The translations under genes and the position numbers were made by a program. From positions 1-17,623 of the forward strand of contig CAZFIR010000200.1 of NCBI GenBank assembly GCA_964519535.1: 17,623 nucleotides of DNA, written 5' to 3'. The stretch comes from CAYWLI01 sp964519535 (lineage in GTDB: Bacteria > Desulfobacterota > B13-G15 > RBG-16-54-18). Each line of letters starts with the position of its first letter. The stretch's first letter is position 1. Below, piece by piece: positions 7,746-14,741 of the stretch. The notes beneath the pieces are model-generated. The model was not told the origin of the DNA and did no database searches. It saw only the letters and a program-made list of their open reading frames with translations.

Positions 7746-7800
7746 GAATGTATAAGATCAGGATGAACGTTATTTTTTTGAAAAGTGTAGGGATAATGGA

Positions 7801-7832
7801 CACGGTTGATGACTAGACCGTGCTTGGTTTTT
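7801..7832 (+). terminator. Possible terminator of the cyclotransferase gene
   Basis: CACGGT (7801-7806) pairs with ACCGTG (7817-7822) around a 10-base loop; a run TTGGTTTTT follows on the plus strand. The element overlaps the end of the convergent zinc-ribbon gene. The T run begins several bases after the stem and the stem is only 6 bp, so the call is weak. Confidence 0.25.
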
Positions 7833-8091
7833 CCGGTTTCTTATCCGCCTTTACTGCCTCTTTTTTCTCCGAGGGTTTTTCTGCGGGTTCTGCAGCTTTG
7901 TTTTTTTTACCGTTATCCTTGTAATCAGTGGCGTACCAGCCGGTCCCCTTTAACTGAAAAGAGGTTTGGGAGATGAGCCTGCGCAGTTTTCCCTTGCAGG
8001 AGGGACACTTTTGCAACGGCTCATCCGTAATCCCCTGCATCTCCTCTACGGTGCGACCGCAATTGGTACATTGATACTCGTATATAGGCAA
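7813..8091 (-). CDS. FmdB-family zinc ribbon protein
   Basis: The 92-residue product begins MPIYEYQC, the hallmark of the FmdB/CxxC regulatory family, followed by a zinc ribbon with Cys8-x2-Cys11 and Cys29-x2-Cys32. After residue 50 a lysine-, glutamate- and proline-rich low-complexity tail is seen, common in this family. The start is TTG (read on the minus strand from 8091), supported by GGGAGGGG immediately upstream and by the invariant MPIYEY start. FmdB was named for a putative regulator of formamidase/amidase genes; members are widespread and their molecular role is not settled. Transcription probably starts from the divergent promoter region shared with nadE. The gene converges with the cyclotransferase gene. 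Confidence 0.92.
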   Translation of the reverse strand: MPIYEYQCTNCGRTVEEMQGITDEPLQKCPSCKGKLRRLISQTSFQLKGTGWYATDYKDNGKKNKAAEPAEKPSEKKEAVKADKKPEKPSTV

Positions 8092-8117
8092 CTGCCCCTC
8101 CCACTACGATTGTAAAA

Positions 8118-8146
8118 AATATAATGCCCCTTCACCTCCTTGTCAA
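8118..8146 (-). promoter_or_regulatory. Sigma-70-type promoter for the FmdB-family gene
   Basis: On the minus strand TTGACA (8146-8141) is followed after exactly 17 bases by TATATT (8123-8118). The -35 matches the consensus fully and the -10 in five of six bases. The start of transcription would fall near 8111, about 20 bases before the TTG start codon. Confidence 0.7.
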
Positions 8147-8171
8147 GGCTGAGCCGATATGCCATATTCTG

Positions 8172-8198
8172 TTGACATGCTGATCCCCGATGTATAAT
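8172..8198 (+). promoter_or_regulatory. Sigma-70-type promoter for nadE
   Basis: TTGACA (8172-8177) and TATAAT (8193-8198) are both perfect consensus hexamers, with a short 15-base spacer. Transcription would start near 8205. This places the in-frame ATG at 8197 inside the -10 element, which argues that translation begins at the downstream ATG, 8230. Confidence 0.6.
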
Positions 8199-8229
8199 GT
8201 TGTTGAAAAACACGCTGACGGTAAAAAGG

Positions 8230-9972
8230 ATGAAGCTCATCAGGATCGCACTGGCACAGATCAATACGACGGTAGGTGACCTTGCGGGAAACGCCCGCAA
8301 GATTGGTGAGGGGATCGAGCGGGCCCGAGAGCTGGAGGTGGATCTCATCGCCTTTCCCGAACTGGCCATCACGGGTTATCCCCCGGAGGACCTCCTCCTC
8401 ATGCCCCGCTTCGTCCAGCAGAACCTGAAGGTATTGGATGAGATAGCGAAGACAACAAAAGGTCTTACCGCTCTGGTGGGTTTTGTCGATAAGAAGGACG
8501 ACATCTACAATGCCGCTGCCCTGATCCATGACGGGGAACTGGCTGGTGTCTATCACAAGATATTCTTGCCCAACTACAGCGTCTTTGACGAGGATCGCTA
8601 CTTTCAGGCGGGGAGAGAAGGCTTGGTCTTTGAACTCCGAGGGGTCAAGGTCGGGGTAAGCATCTGTGAGGATATCTGGCATGTTGCGGGCCCCCTCAAG
8701 GCCGAGGCGTTGCTCGGCGACGCCGAGGTCATAATCAACATCAATGCATCCCCTTTCTATGCCGGCAAACGGGAGGCCCGTCAACGGATGATTGCCAATC
8801 AGGCCAGCGATAATACGGCCTTCATCGCCTATATCAACGTGGTGGGGGGACAGGATGAGCTGGTGTTCGACGGCAACAGCCTGATCATCGATCCCAAAGG
8901 GATCTTGATCGCCCAGGCCCACGCCTTGGCCGAGGACTTTCTCGTGGTCGATATCGATGCCGAAGAGGTCTTCAGGACCAGGCTCCATGACCCCCGCCGG
9001 AGAAAGGAAAAAAAGGCCCTTCCCCCAGACCACATCCCCGTGAAGAGCGTGAACCTGCCCGCGGGCAAAAGAAGGGAGGATTCCCGGCCAGCCCTTGAAA
9101 GGCATCAGCCGATCCAGTACGATTATGTGGGGGAGGTCTATCAGGCCCTGGTCTTGGGTACCCGCGATTATTGCCTGAAAAATGGGTTTGAGCAGGTGAT
9201 CATCGGGCTTAGCGGGGGGATTGACTCCGCCCTCGTTGCCGCCGTTGCCGTCGATGCCCTGGGGAAGGAAAACGTCACCGGGGTGGCCATGCCCTCCCCG
9301 TATTCCAGCACGGCAAGCCTGGAAGACGCAGGTCATTTGACCGATAACTTGGGGATAAGAATTCTGCAGATTCCTATCTCTTCCATCTTGAACTCATATC
9401 TTGAAACCCTCAACCCCCACTTTCATGGCAAGAAGGAGGACATCACTGAGGAAAACATCCAGGCCAGGATCAGGGGAAATATCCTCATGGCCCTCTCCAA
9501 CAAATTCGGCGCCCTGGTCCTCGCCACCGGCAACAAGAGTGAATTGAGCATAGGCTACTGCACTTTGTACGGGGATATGGCTGGGGGGTTCGCCGTGATA
9601 AGGGATTGTCCTAAGACCCTCGTCTATCAACTGGCAGAATACAAAAACACACTGTCAGGGCAGGCCATCATCCCCGCCCGTATCATCGAGAAAGAACCCA
9701 CGGCCGAGTTGCGTCCCAATCAAAAGGACACCGATAGCCTGCCGCCCTATGAGCTATTAGATCCCATCCTCCAGGGCTACGTGGAGGAGGATAAGGGGGC
9801 CGATGAGATCGTGGCCCAGGGCTACTCCCAACAGATGGTCAGGGATGTTATCGACAGGGTTGACCGCAACGAATACAAGAGGCGGCAGGGACCGCCGGGC
9901 ATCAAGATCACCCCCCGGGCCTTGGGAAAAGATAGGCGTCTCCCCATCACAAATCGGTACAGAAATTTTTAA
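8230..9972 (+). CDS. nadE: Glutamine-dependent NAD+ synthetase
   Basis: The enzyme makes NAD+ from deamido-NAD+, ATP and glutamine, the last step of NAD synthesis, in the cytoplasm. The N-terminal nitrilase-type glutaminase domain (about residues 3-265) has its triad in Glu44 (FPELAITGYPPED), Lys110 (YHKIFLPNY) and Cys146 (SICEDIW). The C-terminal synthetase domain carries the ATP pyrophosphatase loop GLSGGIDSALV (326-336) and ends with PITNRYRNF. At 580 residues it is full length for the bacterial two-domain form. ATG 8230 is chosen over 8197 because 8197 sits in a consensus -10 box and family proteins begin near MKLIRIALAQ; the ribosome site (AAAAAGG directly against the ATG) is poorly spaced, so the exact start is the uncertain point. 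The stop codon overlaps that of the convergent epimerase gene. Confidence 0.96.
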   Translation: MKLIRIALAQINTTVGDLAGNARKIGEGIERARELEVDLIAFPELAITGYPPEDLLLMPRFVQQNLKVLDEIAKTTKGLTALVGFVDKKDDIYNAAALIHDGELAGVYHKIFLPNYSVFDEDRYFQAGREGLVFELRGVKVGVSICEDIWHVAGPLKAEALLGDAEVIININASPFYAGKREARQRMIANQASDNTAFIAYINVVGGQDELVFDGNSLIIDPKGILIAQAHALAEDFLVVDIDAEEVFRTRLHDPRRRKEKKALPPDHIPVKSVNLPAGKRREDSRPALERHQPIQYDYVGEVYQALVLGTRDYCLKNGFEQVIIGLSGGIDSALVAAVAVDALGKENVTGVAMPSPYSSTASLEDAGHLTDNLGIRILQIPISSILNSYLETLNPHFHGKKEDITEENIQARIRGNILMALSNKFGALVLATGNKSELSIGYCTLYGDMAGGFAVIRDCPKTLVYQLAEYKNTLSGQAIIPARIIEKEPTAELRPNQKDTDSLPPYELLDPILQGYVEEDKGADEIVAQGYSQQMVRDVIDRVDRNEYKRRQGPPGIKITPRALGKDRRLPITNRYRNF

Positions 9973-10943
9973 GCGGGCGCCCCTGTGCCCTTGTCCCGGA
10001 ACCAGCGCACGAACCGCTCAACACCCTTTTCGATACCCACCTGGGGGTCATAGCCCAGGAGGCGACGGGCCTTGTCGATATCTGCGTAAGTGATGGGGAC
10101 ATCCCCGGGCTGATCGGGCAACTCCTCAATCTCGGCCTTTATGCCCAGGGCCTCTTCCAGGAGGGAGACGAGTTCCCGCAGGGGTACGGTCTGCGATTCC
10201 CCCAGGTTGAAGATTGCGTAACCCCCCAGGTTTCGCACCGCCCCCATTACTCCATCAACGATGTCATCGATATAAGTATAATCGCGGCGCGACGTGCCGT
10301 CACCGTAGAGGGGGACCCGCTCTCCCTGAAGGATAAGGCGGGTGAACTTATGGATGGCCATCTCAGGGCGCTGGCGCGGGCCGTAGACGGTGAAGAAGCG
10401 CAGGCAGAAGATGTTCAGGCCGAAGAGGTGATGGTAGACATAACAAAAGTGCTCCCCTACCCTCTTGGTCACCGCATAGGGGGAGATCATCGCGTCCAAC
10501 CTGTCCGCTTCGGTGAAGGGTACCGTCTTGTTTCTGCCGTAGACGGAAGAGGAGGAGCCGAATATGAAGTCCATAACGCCGAACTCGCGACAGGCCTCGA
10601 GGAGGTTCAACGTCCCTGCGACGTTCACCTCCTCATAGAGCACGGGCTGCTCGAGAGAGGGGCGCACCCCTGCCCTGGCTGCTAAATGAATCACCAGATC
10701 ATAGGAGGACCTCCTGAACAGGTCCTCCAGAAGCCCCGCGTCCCTGATGTCTCCTTCCACCAGCTTAAATTCCCCGTCACCCGCAGTCGCCCGGATCTCC
10801 TCCACGTTTTTGCGCTTGAGCGCCGGATTATAGAAGGCGTCAAAGTTGTCCAGACAGATAACCTCACACCCCTCCCCGAGGAGACGCTGGCAGAGATGTG
10901 AGCCGATGAAACCGGCCCCGCCGGTGACCAAGACTTGCTTCAT
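9969..10943 (-). CDS. NAD-dependent UDP-sugar epimerase (UDP-glucuronate 4-epimerase type)
   Basis: The 324-residue protein is an extended short-chain dehydrogenase. It has the nucleotide-binding GGAGFIG (8-14), GDIRD (64-68), HLAARAGVRPS (86-96), Ser in GSSSSVYG (129-136), catalytic Tyr156 and Lys160 in SPYAVTK, and RRDYTYIDDIVDG further on. AARAGVRPSLEQP and RFFTVYGPRQRPEMA resemble UDP-glucuronate 4-epimerases more than GalE. The reaction would supply UDP-galacturonate for surface polysaccharide in the cytoplasm; dTDP-glucose dehydratase-like activity is a less likely alternative. A strong ribosome site AAGGAG (10960-10955) overlaps the TAA stop of the upstream exported-protein gene, indicating translational coupling. 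No glycosyltransferase genes are in view. Its stop shares TTAA (9969-9972) with the nadE stop. Confidence 0.93.
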   Translation of the reverse strand: MKQVLVTGGAGFIGSHLCQRLLGEGCEVICLDNFDAFYNPALKRKNVEEIRATAGDGEFKLVEGDIRDAGLLEDLFRRSSYDLVIHLAARAGVRPSLEQPVLYEEVNVAGTLNLLEACREFGVMDFIFGSSSSVYGRNKTVPFTEADRLDAMISPYAVTKRVGEHFCYVYHHLFGLNIFCLRFFTVYGPRQRPEMAIHKFTRLILQGERVPLYGDGTSRRDYTYIDDIVDGVMGAVRNLGGYAIFNLGESQTVPLRELVSLLEEALGIKAEIEELPDQPGDVPITYADIDKARRLLGYDPQVGIEKGVERFVRWFRDKGTGAPA

Positions 10944-10958
10944 AAATCAAAAAACTCC

Positions 10959-11459
10959 TTAGGGAGAAGGCGCTACATAATTTACACTTCCACCCACCTC
11001 GCAAAACTTCGGAATGGGAAGGAATACCGTCACCCGGCCATCCTTCTTGCGATCCATGAGGACGTGGGTCATACCCGTATAGCAATAACCCAGGATCTCC
11101 CCCCTACGATTAACGATGTTAAGGGCCCGGGGCTCAAAGGGGATATCCCACTGGCGACTGATGTATTGATCATCCAGGCGACGGATGGCGTAGATGATCT
11201 CCTCTTCGCTGAGAGGCTTTCCCCAGAAGGGGTCCGGAAGGGAATAATCGTCCTTGATATCAAAAAGCAGCGCCGTGGGTAACTCCTCCACCCCTGCCGC
11301 GTAGACGTCAAAGCTCGTGAAGAACTCCTGATCAAATGCCCTGATCTGGGCCGTCACCGCCTTATTTGTCCCGAGGTTCTTCTCCTGACCCCACGCTGGG
11401 GTCAGGGCCATGACCGTAACAGCCATCAGCATCACGAAAAAATATGTTATGTGCTTCAT
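10959..11459 (-). CDS. Exported protein of unknown function
   Basis: I do not recognise this 166-residue protein. It starts with a clear signal peptide: MKHITYFF, a hydrophobic stretch to about residue 20, then PAWG with cleavage probably before QEKN. The mature part is soluble and mixed in charge, with an acidic segment VEELPTALLFDIKDDYSLPD (57-76) and two cysteines, Cys126 (GYCYTG) and Cys153, that could form a disulfide. The C-terminal half (INVRRGE-like strand, YTGMTHVLMDRKKDGRVTVF) looks beta-rich. AAAAGGGGG before the ATG at 11459 supports the start. Fifteen bases separate it from the epimerase gene, and the epimerase ribosome site overlaps its stop, so the two are co-translated. A periplasmic role is likely; anything further is not supported. 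Confidence 0.8.
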   Translation of the reverse strand: MKHITYFFVMLMAVTVMALTPAWGQEKNLGTNKAVTAQIRAFDQEFFTSFDVYAAGVEELPTALLFDIKDDYSLPDPFWGKPLSEEEIIYAIRRLDDQYISRQWDIPFEPRALNIVNRRGEILGYCYTGMTHVLMDRKKDGRVTVFLPIPKFCEVGGSVNYVAPSP

Positions 11460-11512
11460 TCTTACCCCCTTTTTGTCCTGTATTGATAGTCACACACCTA
11501 ACCATAACTTTA

Positions 11513-11541
11513 TTTTTAATCATCCGCCTGATCCTTTTCAA
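11513..11541 (-). promoter_or_regulatory. Candidate promoter for the exported-protein/epimerase operon
   Basis: On the minus strand TTGAAA (11541-11536) is followed after 17 bases by TAAAAA (11518-11513), five and four of six consensus matches. It would start transcription about 45 bases before the ATG at 11459, a reasonable leader. Confidence 0.4.
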
Positions 11542-11707
11542 GGCAAAACAGCAAAAGCATTCATAGTCTCTCTGCTGATGACCGGAGTGGATTCTGTGCT
11601 ACGCTTATTTCAACTACGCAGCAATGGTGGGGAATGGATAAGGACAAGTCCTCGGTCATTGTGATAATGAATTTGGGTGAAGCTTACATCGCTCAATAAT
11701 GTTTAGG

Positions 11708-11777
11708 GGGAAGGATTACGCCAGGGCGTTGTACCGCCCATGCACTCCTTCCCTACGGCAACAGTGCGGAGAGCCGT
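11708..11777. other. Nested hairpin structure
   Basis: GGGAAGGA (11708-11715) pairs perfectly with TCCTTCCC (11746-11753). Inside it GGGCG (11724-11728) pairs with CGCCC (11735-11739) around TTGTAC. Directly after, ACGGC (11755-11759) pairs with GCCGT (11773-11777). The stacked arrangement in a non-coding gap suggests a structured RNA, either part of a decayed group II intron or an unrelated element. The transcribed strand is not known. Confidence 0.4.
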
Positions 11778-11822
11778 GTTGAAACTTACTAGACAAAAAG
11801 CCTTCGAAGCGTTGTCGATCGC

Positions 11823-12176
11823 CTACTTAATGAGCCTCAAGCACAGAGGATAGCGGTATTTCTCACCACTGTTGGCCCTCACTGCTGCGATGATCATCAT
11901 AACCAGGTCAAATATCGCCACAGCAAACAAAAGGATAAAACCAACAAAGATCAGTGTGAGGAGTAGCGAAATAAGCGCATAGATGGTTATGGAGATTTGA
12001 AAATTCAGGGCTTCCTTGCCCTGATCGTCAACAAAGGGGGACTCATCCTTCTTGATCAGCCAAAAAATCAAGGGGGCAATAATGTGGCCCACCGTGGGGA
12101 TGATGTACACGCCAAGGCCTCCGAGATGACAGAGCATTGCCCATGTCCGCGCATCCTTCTCTTCCATTGCTGCCAT
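11823..12176 (-). CDS. DUF4870 membrane protein
   Basis: The 117-residue protein has the DUF4870 (Tic20-like) signature: WAMLCHLGGLGVYIIP near the N-terminus, then IIAPLIFWLIKKDESPFVD, and the diagnostic DDQGKEALNFQISITIY (50-66). Three to four hydrophobic segments are visible (about 13-30, 31-42, 58-80, 80-98), followed by a basic C-terminus. It is an inner-membrane protein; the function of the family is unknown. The ATG at 12176 is favoured over the ATG three codons later because AAAGGAG lies 8 bases upstream. It sits downstream of the small methyltransferase gene on the same strand with 92 bases between, so co-transcription is possible but not shown. Confidence 0.92.
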   Translation of the reverse strand: MAAMEEKDARTWAMLCHLGGLGVYIIPTVGHIIAPLIFWLIKKDESPFVDDQGKEALNFQISITIYALISLLLTLIFVGFILLFAVAIFDLVMMIIAAVRANSGEKYRYPLCLRLIK

Positions 12177-12268
12177 ACTGGTATCTCCTTTCGCCGTTAA
12201 TTGTTATTGATGATGTCAATCCATCTCTTCCGCAGGATCATACTATGCATTGACCTCTTTACACATTG

Positions 12269-12799
12269 CTATTCCTCTTTTAAAAATCGATATGTCTTTT
12301 TGCCCTTGCTTGACAGACGAAACAACTTTCCCCTTGTTATCCGGGATACAATTTCCCCTTCTTTCATATGATGGTCATTAAAGGATAGAATCCCCTTTGG
12401 CTTCAATATTCGATGCAACTCTTTAAGTACTCCATCCGGCTTACTCAGGCTGTGAAGGATATCAAACAACAGAGCGACATCCACGCTCTTGGCCGGTAAT
12501 CCGGTCTTGCGGTCTGACAAAATGGTTTCCACGTTGGTCAGTCGCTTTTTTACAACGATACGCCGTACCCTCTGAATTGCACGCGGATGGATATCCAGCG
12601 CATAAATGCGCCCTGACGTGCCTGCCAATGCTGCTGCAGCGATGATATAACCCCCCGGACCGCAGCCATAGTCGAGGACATGAAATCCTGGTTTGATCCC
12701 TACTTCTTGCAATATATTCTTGCGGGGTATAAACAAATCGCGAAATTTGTAACCGAAAGACATAAACTTAAAATGCAGATCGGACATGGGCTTGTCCAT
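12269..12799 (-). CDS. Class I SAM-dependent methyltransferase, small
   Basis: The 176-residue protein has a full SAM-binding core: motif I VLDYGCGPGGY (41-51), acidic end of strand 2 at ALDIHPRAI (67-75), a motif II-like KSVDVALLFDILHSL (104-118), and LKELHRILKPKGILSFNDHH (125-144), the usual motif III region. The length is short and there is no added substrate domain, only a basic C-terminal tail rich in Lys and Arg. The N-terminal KFMSFGYKFRDLFIPRKNIL resembles UbiE/COQ5-like relatives found in anaerobes. The substrate is unknown. GAGAGGAAC before the ATG at 12799 supports the start. It lies between the DUF4870 and SIMPL genes, all on the minus strand. Confidence 0.88.
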   Translation of the reverse strand: MDKPMSDLHFKFMSFGYKFRDLFIPRKNILQEVGIKPGFHVLDYGCGPGGYIIAAAALAGTSGRIYALDIHPRAIQRVRRIVVKKRLTNVETILSDRKTGLPAKSVDVALLFDILHSLSKPDGVLKELHRILKPKGILSFNDHHMKEGEIVSRITRGKLFRLSSKGKKTYRFLKEE

Positions 12800-12845
12800 G
12801 TAACGTTCCTCTCACTCTGCTTTTTAGCTAACTATACACAATAAA

Positions 12846-12862
12846 GACTGTATGCCACAGTC
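12846..12862 (-). terminator. Possible terminator after the SIMPL-domain gene
   Basis: A perfect 6-bp stem, GACTGT (12846-12851) with ACAGTC (12857-12862), encloses a 5-base loop. Read on the minus strand it is followed directly by TTTATT. It lies 51 bases after the SIMPL gene stop and before the methyltransferase start, as expected for a weak intrinsic terminator between the two genes. Confidence 0.4.
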
Positions 12863-12913
12863 ACCGGGAAGGCTGCGCAACAATGCTGTTAACGGGTGTG
12901 CCAATGAGTGAAC

Positions 12914-13621
12914 TTATCTCAGCTCAAAGCTCACCCTCACCCGTGCGTTGACGCCGATCTGACCCATGGCGATACTCCTGTCCGCCTCCCCGGGGCTGCC
13001 GCCGGTGCCCTGTATCACATTTGGGGCAATGCCCTTTTCGTACTGCTCTTCAACGATGGAATAGGGTCTCCCCACCTTTTGCCCAAGTTCCTTGGCCATA
13101 TTCTTCGCCTTTTCCTTGGCAGCCCTCAGGGCTAGAGCACGGGCTTGAGCACGGTACTCGCGCAGTTTCGTCGTCCGGAACTGAACGCCATAGACATAGT
13201 TGGCACCGGTCTCAAGAACACTGTTGAGGAGATCATCAAATTTCGATAGATTGCGCAGGGTGAGTACAAGGGTCTTGCGTACACAATAACCGATGAAATC
13301 TTCGCGCGCCTCTCCATCCTTATACCGGGGCTCGATGCTGATGTAGTCTACCCGAATATGCTCTGGCGCTACGTTGTATTGCTTGGCCAGGGCAAAAATA
13401 CTCTTGACGCTTTCGTCATTTTTCCTTTTGGCAATGCCCAGGTCTTTATCCCATGTCTCCACGCCAAAGGTGAGGACTATTTCATTGGGGATAACCCTTA
13501 CCTCTGCCTCGCCGGTGACGGTGATGAGGCGCGGCTCTGGCTTATTCACAGCCCAGACGGGCGAAACTAAGATCATGATAAGGACAAGAGCAATAACAAC
13601 TCTGCTTACAGCTTCCTTCAT
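12914..13621 (-). CDS. SIMPL-domain (DUF541) periplasmic protein
   Basis: The 235-residue protein starts with a signal peptide (MKEAVSRVVIALVLIMILVSPVWA, cleavage after residue 24). The SIMPL domain follows: ITVTGEAEVRVIPNEIVLTFGVET at about 33-56, YISIEPRYKD in the middle, IGYCVRKTLVLTLRNLSKFDDLL at about 109-131, then the long helix RAQARALALRAAKEKAKNMAKELGQKVG (about 155-182) and the closing strand VNARVRVSFEL. Length is normal for the family (about 230). SIMPL proteins such as Brucella BP26 and E. coli YggE sit in the periplasm or outer membrane; some form channel-like oligomers, and YggE lowers oxidative stress. No specific role is shown here. AGGAGGG ahead of the ATG at 13621 supports the start. 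A TTGACA on the minus strand (13710-13705) could be its -35, but no good -10 follows. Confidence 0.93.
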   Translation of the reverse strand: MKEAVSRVVIALVLIMILVSPVWAVNKPEPRLITVTGEAEVRVIPNEIVLTFGVETWDKDLGIAKRKNDESVKSIFALAKQYNVAPEHIRVDYISIEPRYKDGEAREDFIGYCVRKTLVLTLRNLSKFDDLLNSVLETGANYVYGVQFRTTKLREYRAQARALALRAAKEKAKNMAKELGQKVGRPYSIVEEQYEKGIAPNVIQGTGGSPGEADRSIAMGQIGVNARVRVSFELR

Positions 13622-13750
13622 CGTTTATCCCTCCTATTCAAGCACCCTATTAACATAGCGTCTGCAATCCGGCCCTTCCCTTATTTTCTACAATTTCCCG
13701 TTATTGTCAAATGATTTTCTTGAAATAAGAGGCGGATGAGGGCACCTTCA

Positions 13751-13779
13751 TTGACTTTTCGTGTTGATTATCTTATAAC
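13751..13779 (+). promoter_or_regulatory. Sigma-70-type promoter of the xerC-hslVU-argBD operon
   Basis: TTGACT (13751-13756) and TATAAC (13774-13779) are separated by exactly 17 bases, each matching five of six consensus positions. Transcription would begin near 13786, about 40 bases before the TTG start of the recombinase gene. No heat-shock sigma-32 type element was obvious. Confidence 0.6.
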
Positions 13780-13823
13780 TTAAGTGTACGATTGGCGTTT
13801 ATTTTATGTGATGTGGGGGACAA

Positions 13824-14741
13824 TTGTATACAACTATTGATAAATTTATCGACTACATGTCCTTGGAGAGGGCGGCGTCGCCCCATACCTGCCGGGCCTA
13901 TCGCAAGGACTTGGAGCTTTTTGCGGCCTTTTTAAGAAACAAGCAACTCCCCAGCGATGTGGCCGCTATTGATCACGTGACGATCCGCCTCTACCTGGGA
14001 GACCTCTATAAGGGAAAAAAGATCAAACGCACCTCGGTGGTGCGAAAGCTGGCTACCTTGAGGACGTTCTTCAGGTATCTGAAGCGTGAAGGGATTATAC
14101 AGAAGAACCCCGCCAAGATGGTGGCAACCCCCAAAGGGGGGAAAGACCTCCCCCATGCCCTCACCGTTGATGAGGCCTTCAGGCTCCTGGATGCCCCTGA
14201 TACGACCACCCCCGTGGGTTGCAGGGATGGGGCCATCTTGGAGTTCCTCTACTCCAGCGGCCTCAGGGTGGGAGAACTCACCTCCCTGAATCTTGTGGAT
14301 CTCGACTTAGGAGGAGGGATGGTGCGGGTGTTGGGCAAGGGGGGCAAAGAGAGGTTGGTGCCCATAGGCTCCAAGGCTGTTGAGGCATTGAGGTCATACC
14401 TGGCACGCAGGGGAGAGCTGATGGAGCAGGGGAAGAACCCCCCTCCATACCTATTCCTCAATTATCGGGGAGGAAGGCTCACCCCCCGCAGTGTGGGCAG
14501 GATGATCAAAAAATATCGGCTCCACGTAGGAATCATGAAGGAGACCAGCCCCCATACTTTCAGGCATTCTTTTGCCACGCATCTGCTGGATGCCGGAGCC
14601 GATCTGAGGGGGATACAGGAGTTGCTGGGACACGCCAGTCTCTCCACGACCCAAAAGTACACCCACGTGAGTTCGGCGAAGTTGATGGAGGTCTATGACC
14701 GGACCCACCCGCGCGCCAGAAAAGGAACAAAAGATGCTTAA
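13824..14741 (+). CDS. xerC: Tyrosine recombinase, XerC/XerD type
   Basis: The 305-residue protein has the SAM-like core-binding domain (about 5-90: SPHTCRAYRKDLELFAAFL) and the catalytic domain with all expected residues: Arg148 (SSGLRVGEL), Lys172 (GKGGKERLVPIG), His244 and Arg247 (SPHTFRHSFATHLLD), His270 (LLGHASLSTTQ) and nucleophile Tyr279 (KYTHV). XerC/D resolve chromosome dimers at dif during division. The start is TTG 13824, the only start after the stop at 13809 that keeps the complete N-terminal helix; GGGGGA is close, 3 bases upstream. An internal ATG at residue 12 would cut the helix. Lying immediately before hslV-hslU, the order matches the codV/xerC-clpQ-clpY type cluster, which favours the XerC label over XerD or a phage integrase. 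Its 3' end overlaps hslV by 8 bases. Confidence 0.92.
   Translation: MYTTIDKFIDYMSLERAASPHTCRAYRKDLELFAAFLRNKQLPSDVAAIDHVTIRLYLGDLYKGKKIKRTSVVRKLATLRTFFRYLKREGIIQKNPAKMVATPKGGKDLPHALTVDEAFRLLDAPDTTTPVGCRDGAILEFLYSSGLRVGELTSLNLVDLDLGGGMVRVLGKGGKERLVPIGSKAVEALRSYLARRGELMEQGKNPPPYLFLNYRGGRLTPRSVGRMIKKYRLHVGIMKETSPHTFRHSFATHLLDAGADLRGIQELLGHASLSTTQKYTHVSSAKLMEVYDRTHPRARKGTKDA

Larger units (their letters stand above)
11460..11822. other. 363-base gap with hairpins and possible group II intron debris
   Basis: No intact gene is found. Near 11513-11541 there is a minus-strand promoter candidate. Between 11640 and 11780 hairpins are unusually dense. A short plus-strand frame between stops at 11579 and 11639 reads like the LRGHYxYYxVxGN segment near the end of group II intron maturases (CYAYFNYAAMVGN), and GTGCGGAGAGCCGTGTTGAAA (11765-11785) resembles the start of group II domain V, but the matching 3' arm of domain V is absent. 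Together these suggest decayed intron remains; each alone is weak. Confidence 0.3.

Noticed and set aside
10350..10901. Long plus-strand frames inside the epimerase gene.
   Set aside because: They are antisense to a gene with all catalytic motifs intact and have no family resemblance or ribosome site.
11410..11664. Plus-strand frame of 84 codons overlapping the 5' end of the exported-protein gene.
   Set aside because: It is antisense to a signal-peptide gene at its start, has no clear ribosome site and no recognisable domain; most of it lies in the gap with broken frames.
11794..11822. Palindromic CTTCGAAG with an adjacent A/T run as a terminator for the DUF4870 gene.
   Set aside because: The palindrome leaves no room for a loop with a stable stem, so it does not form a credible terminator hairpin.
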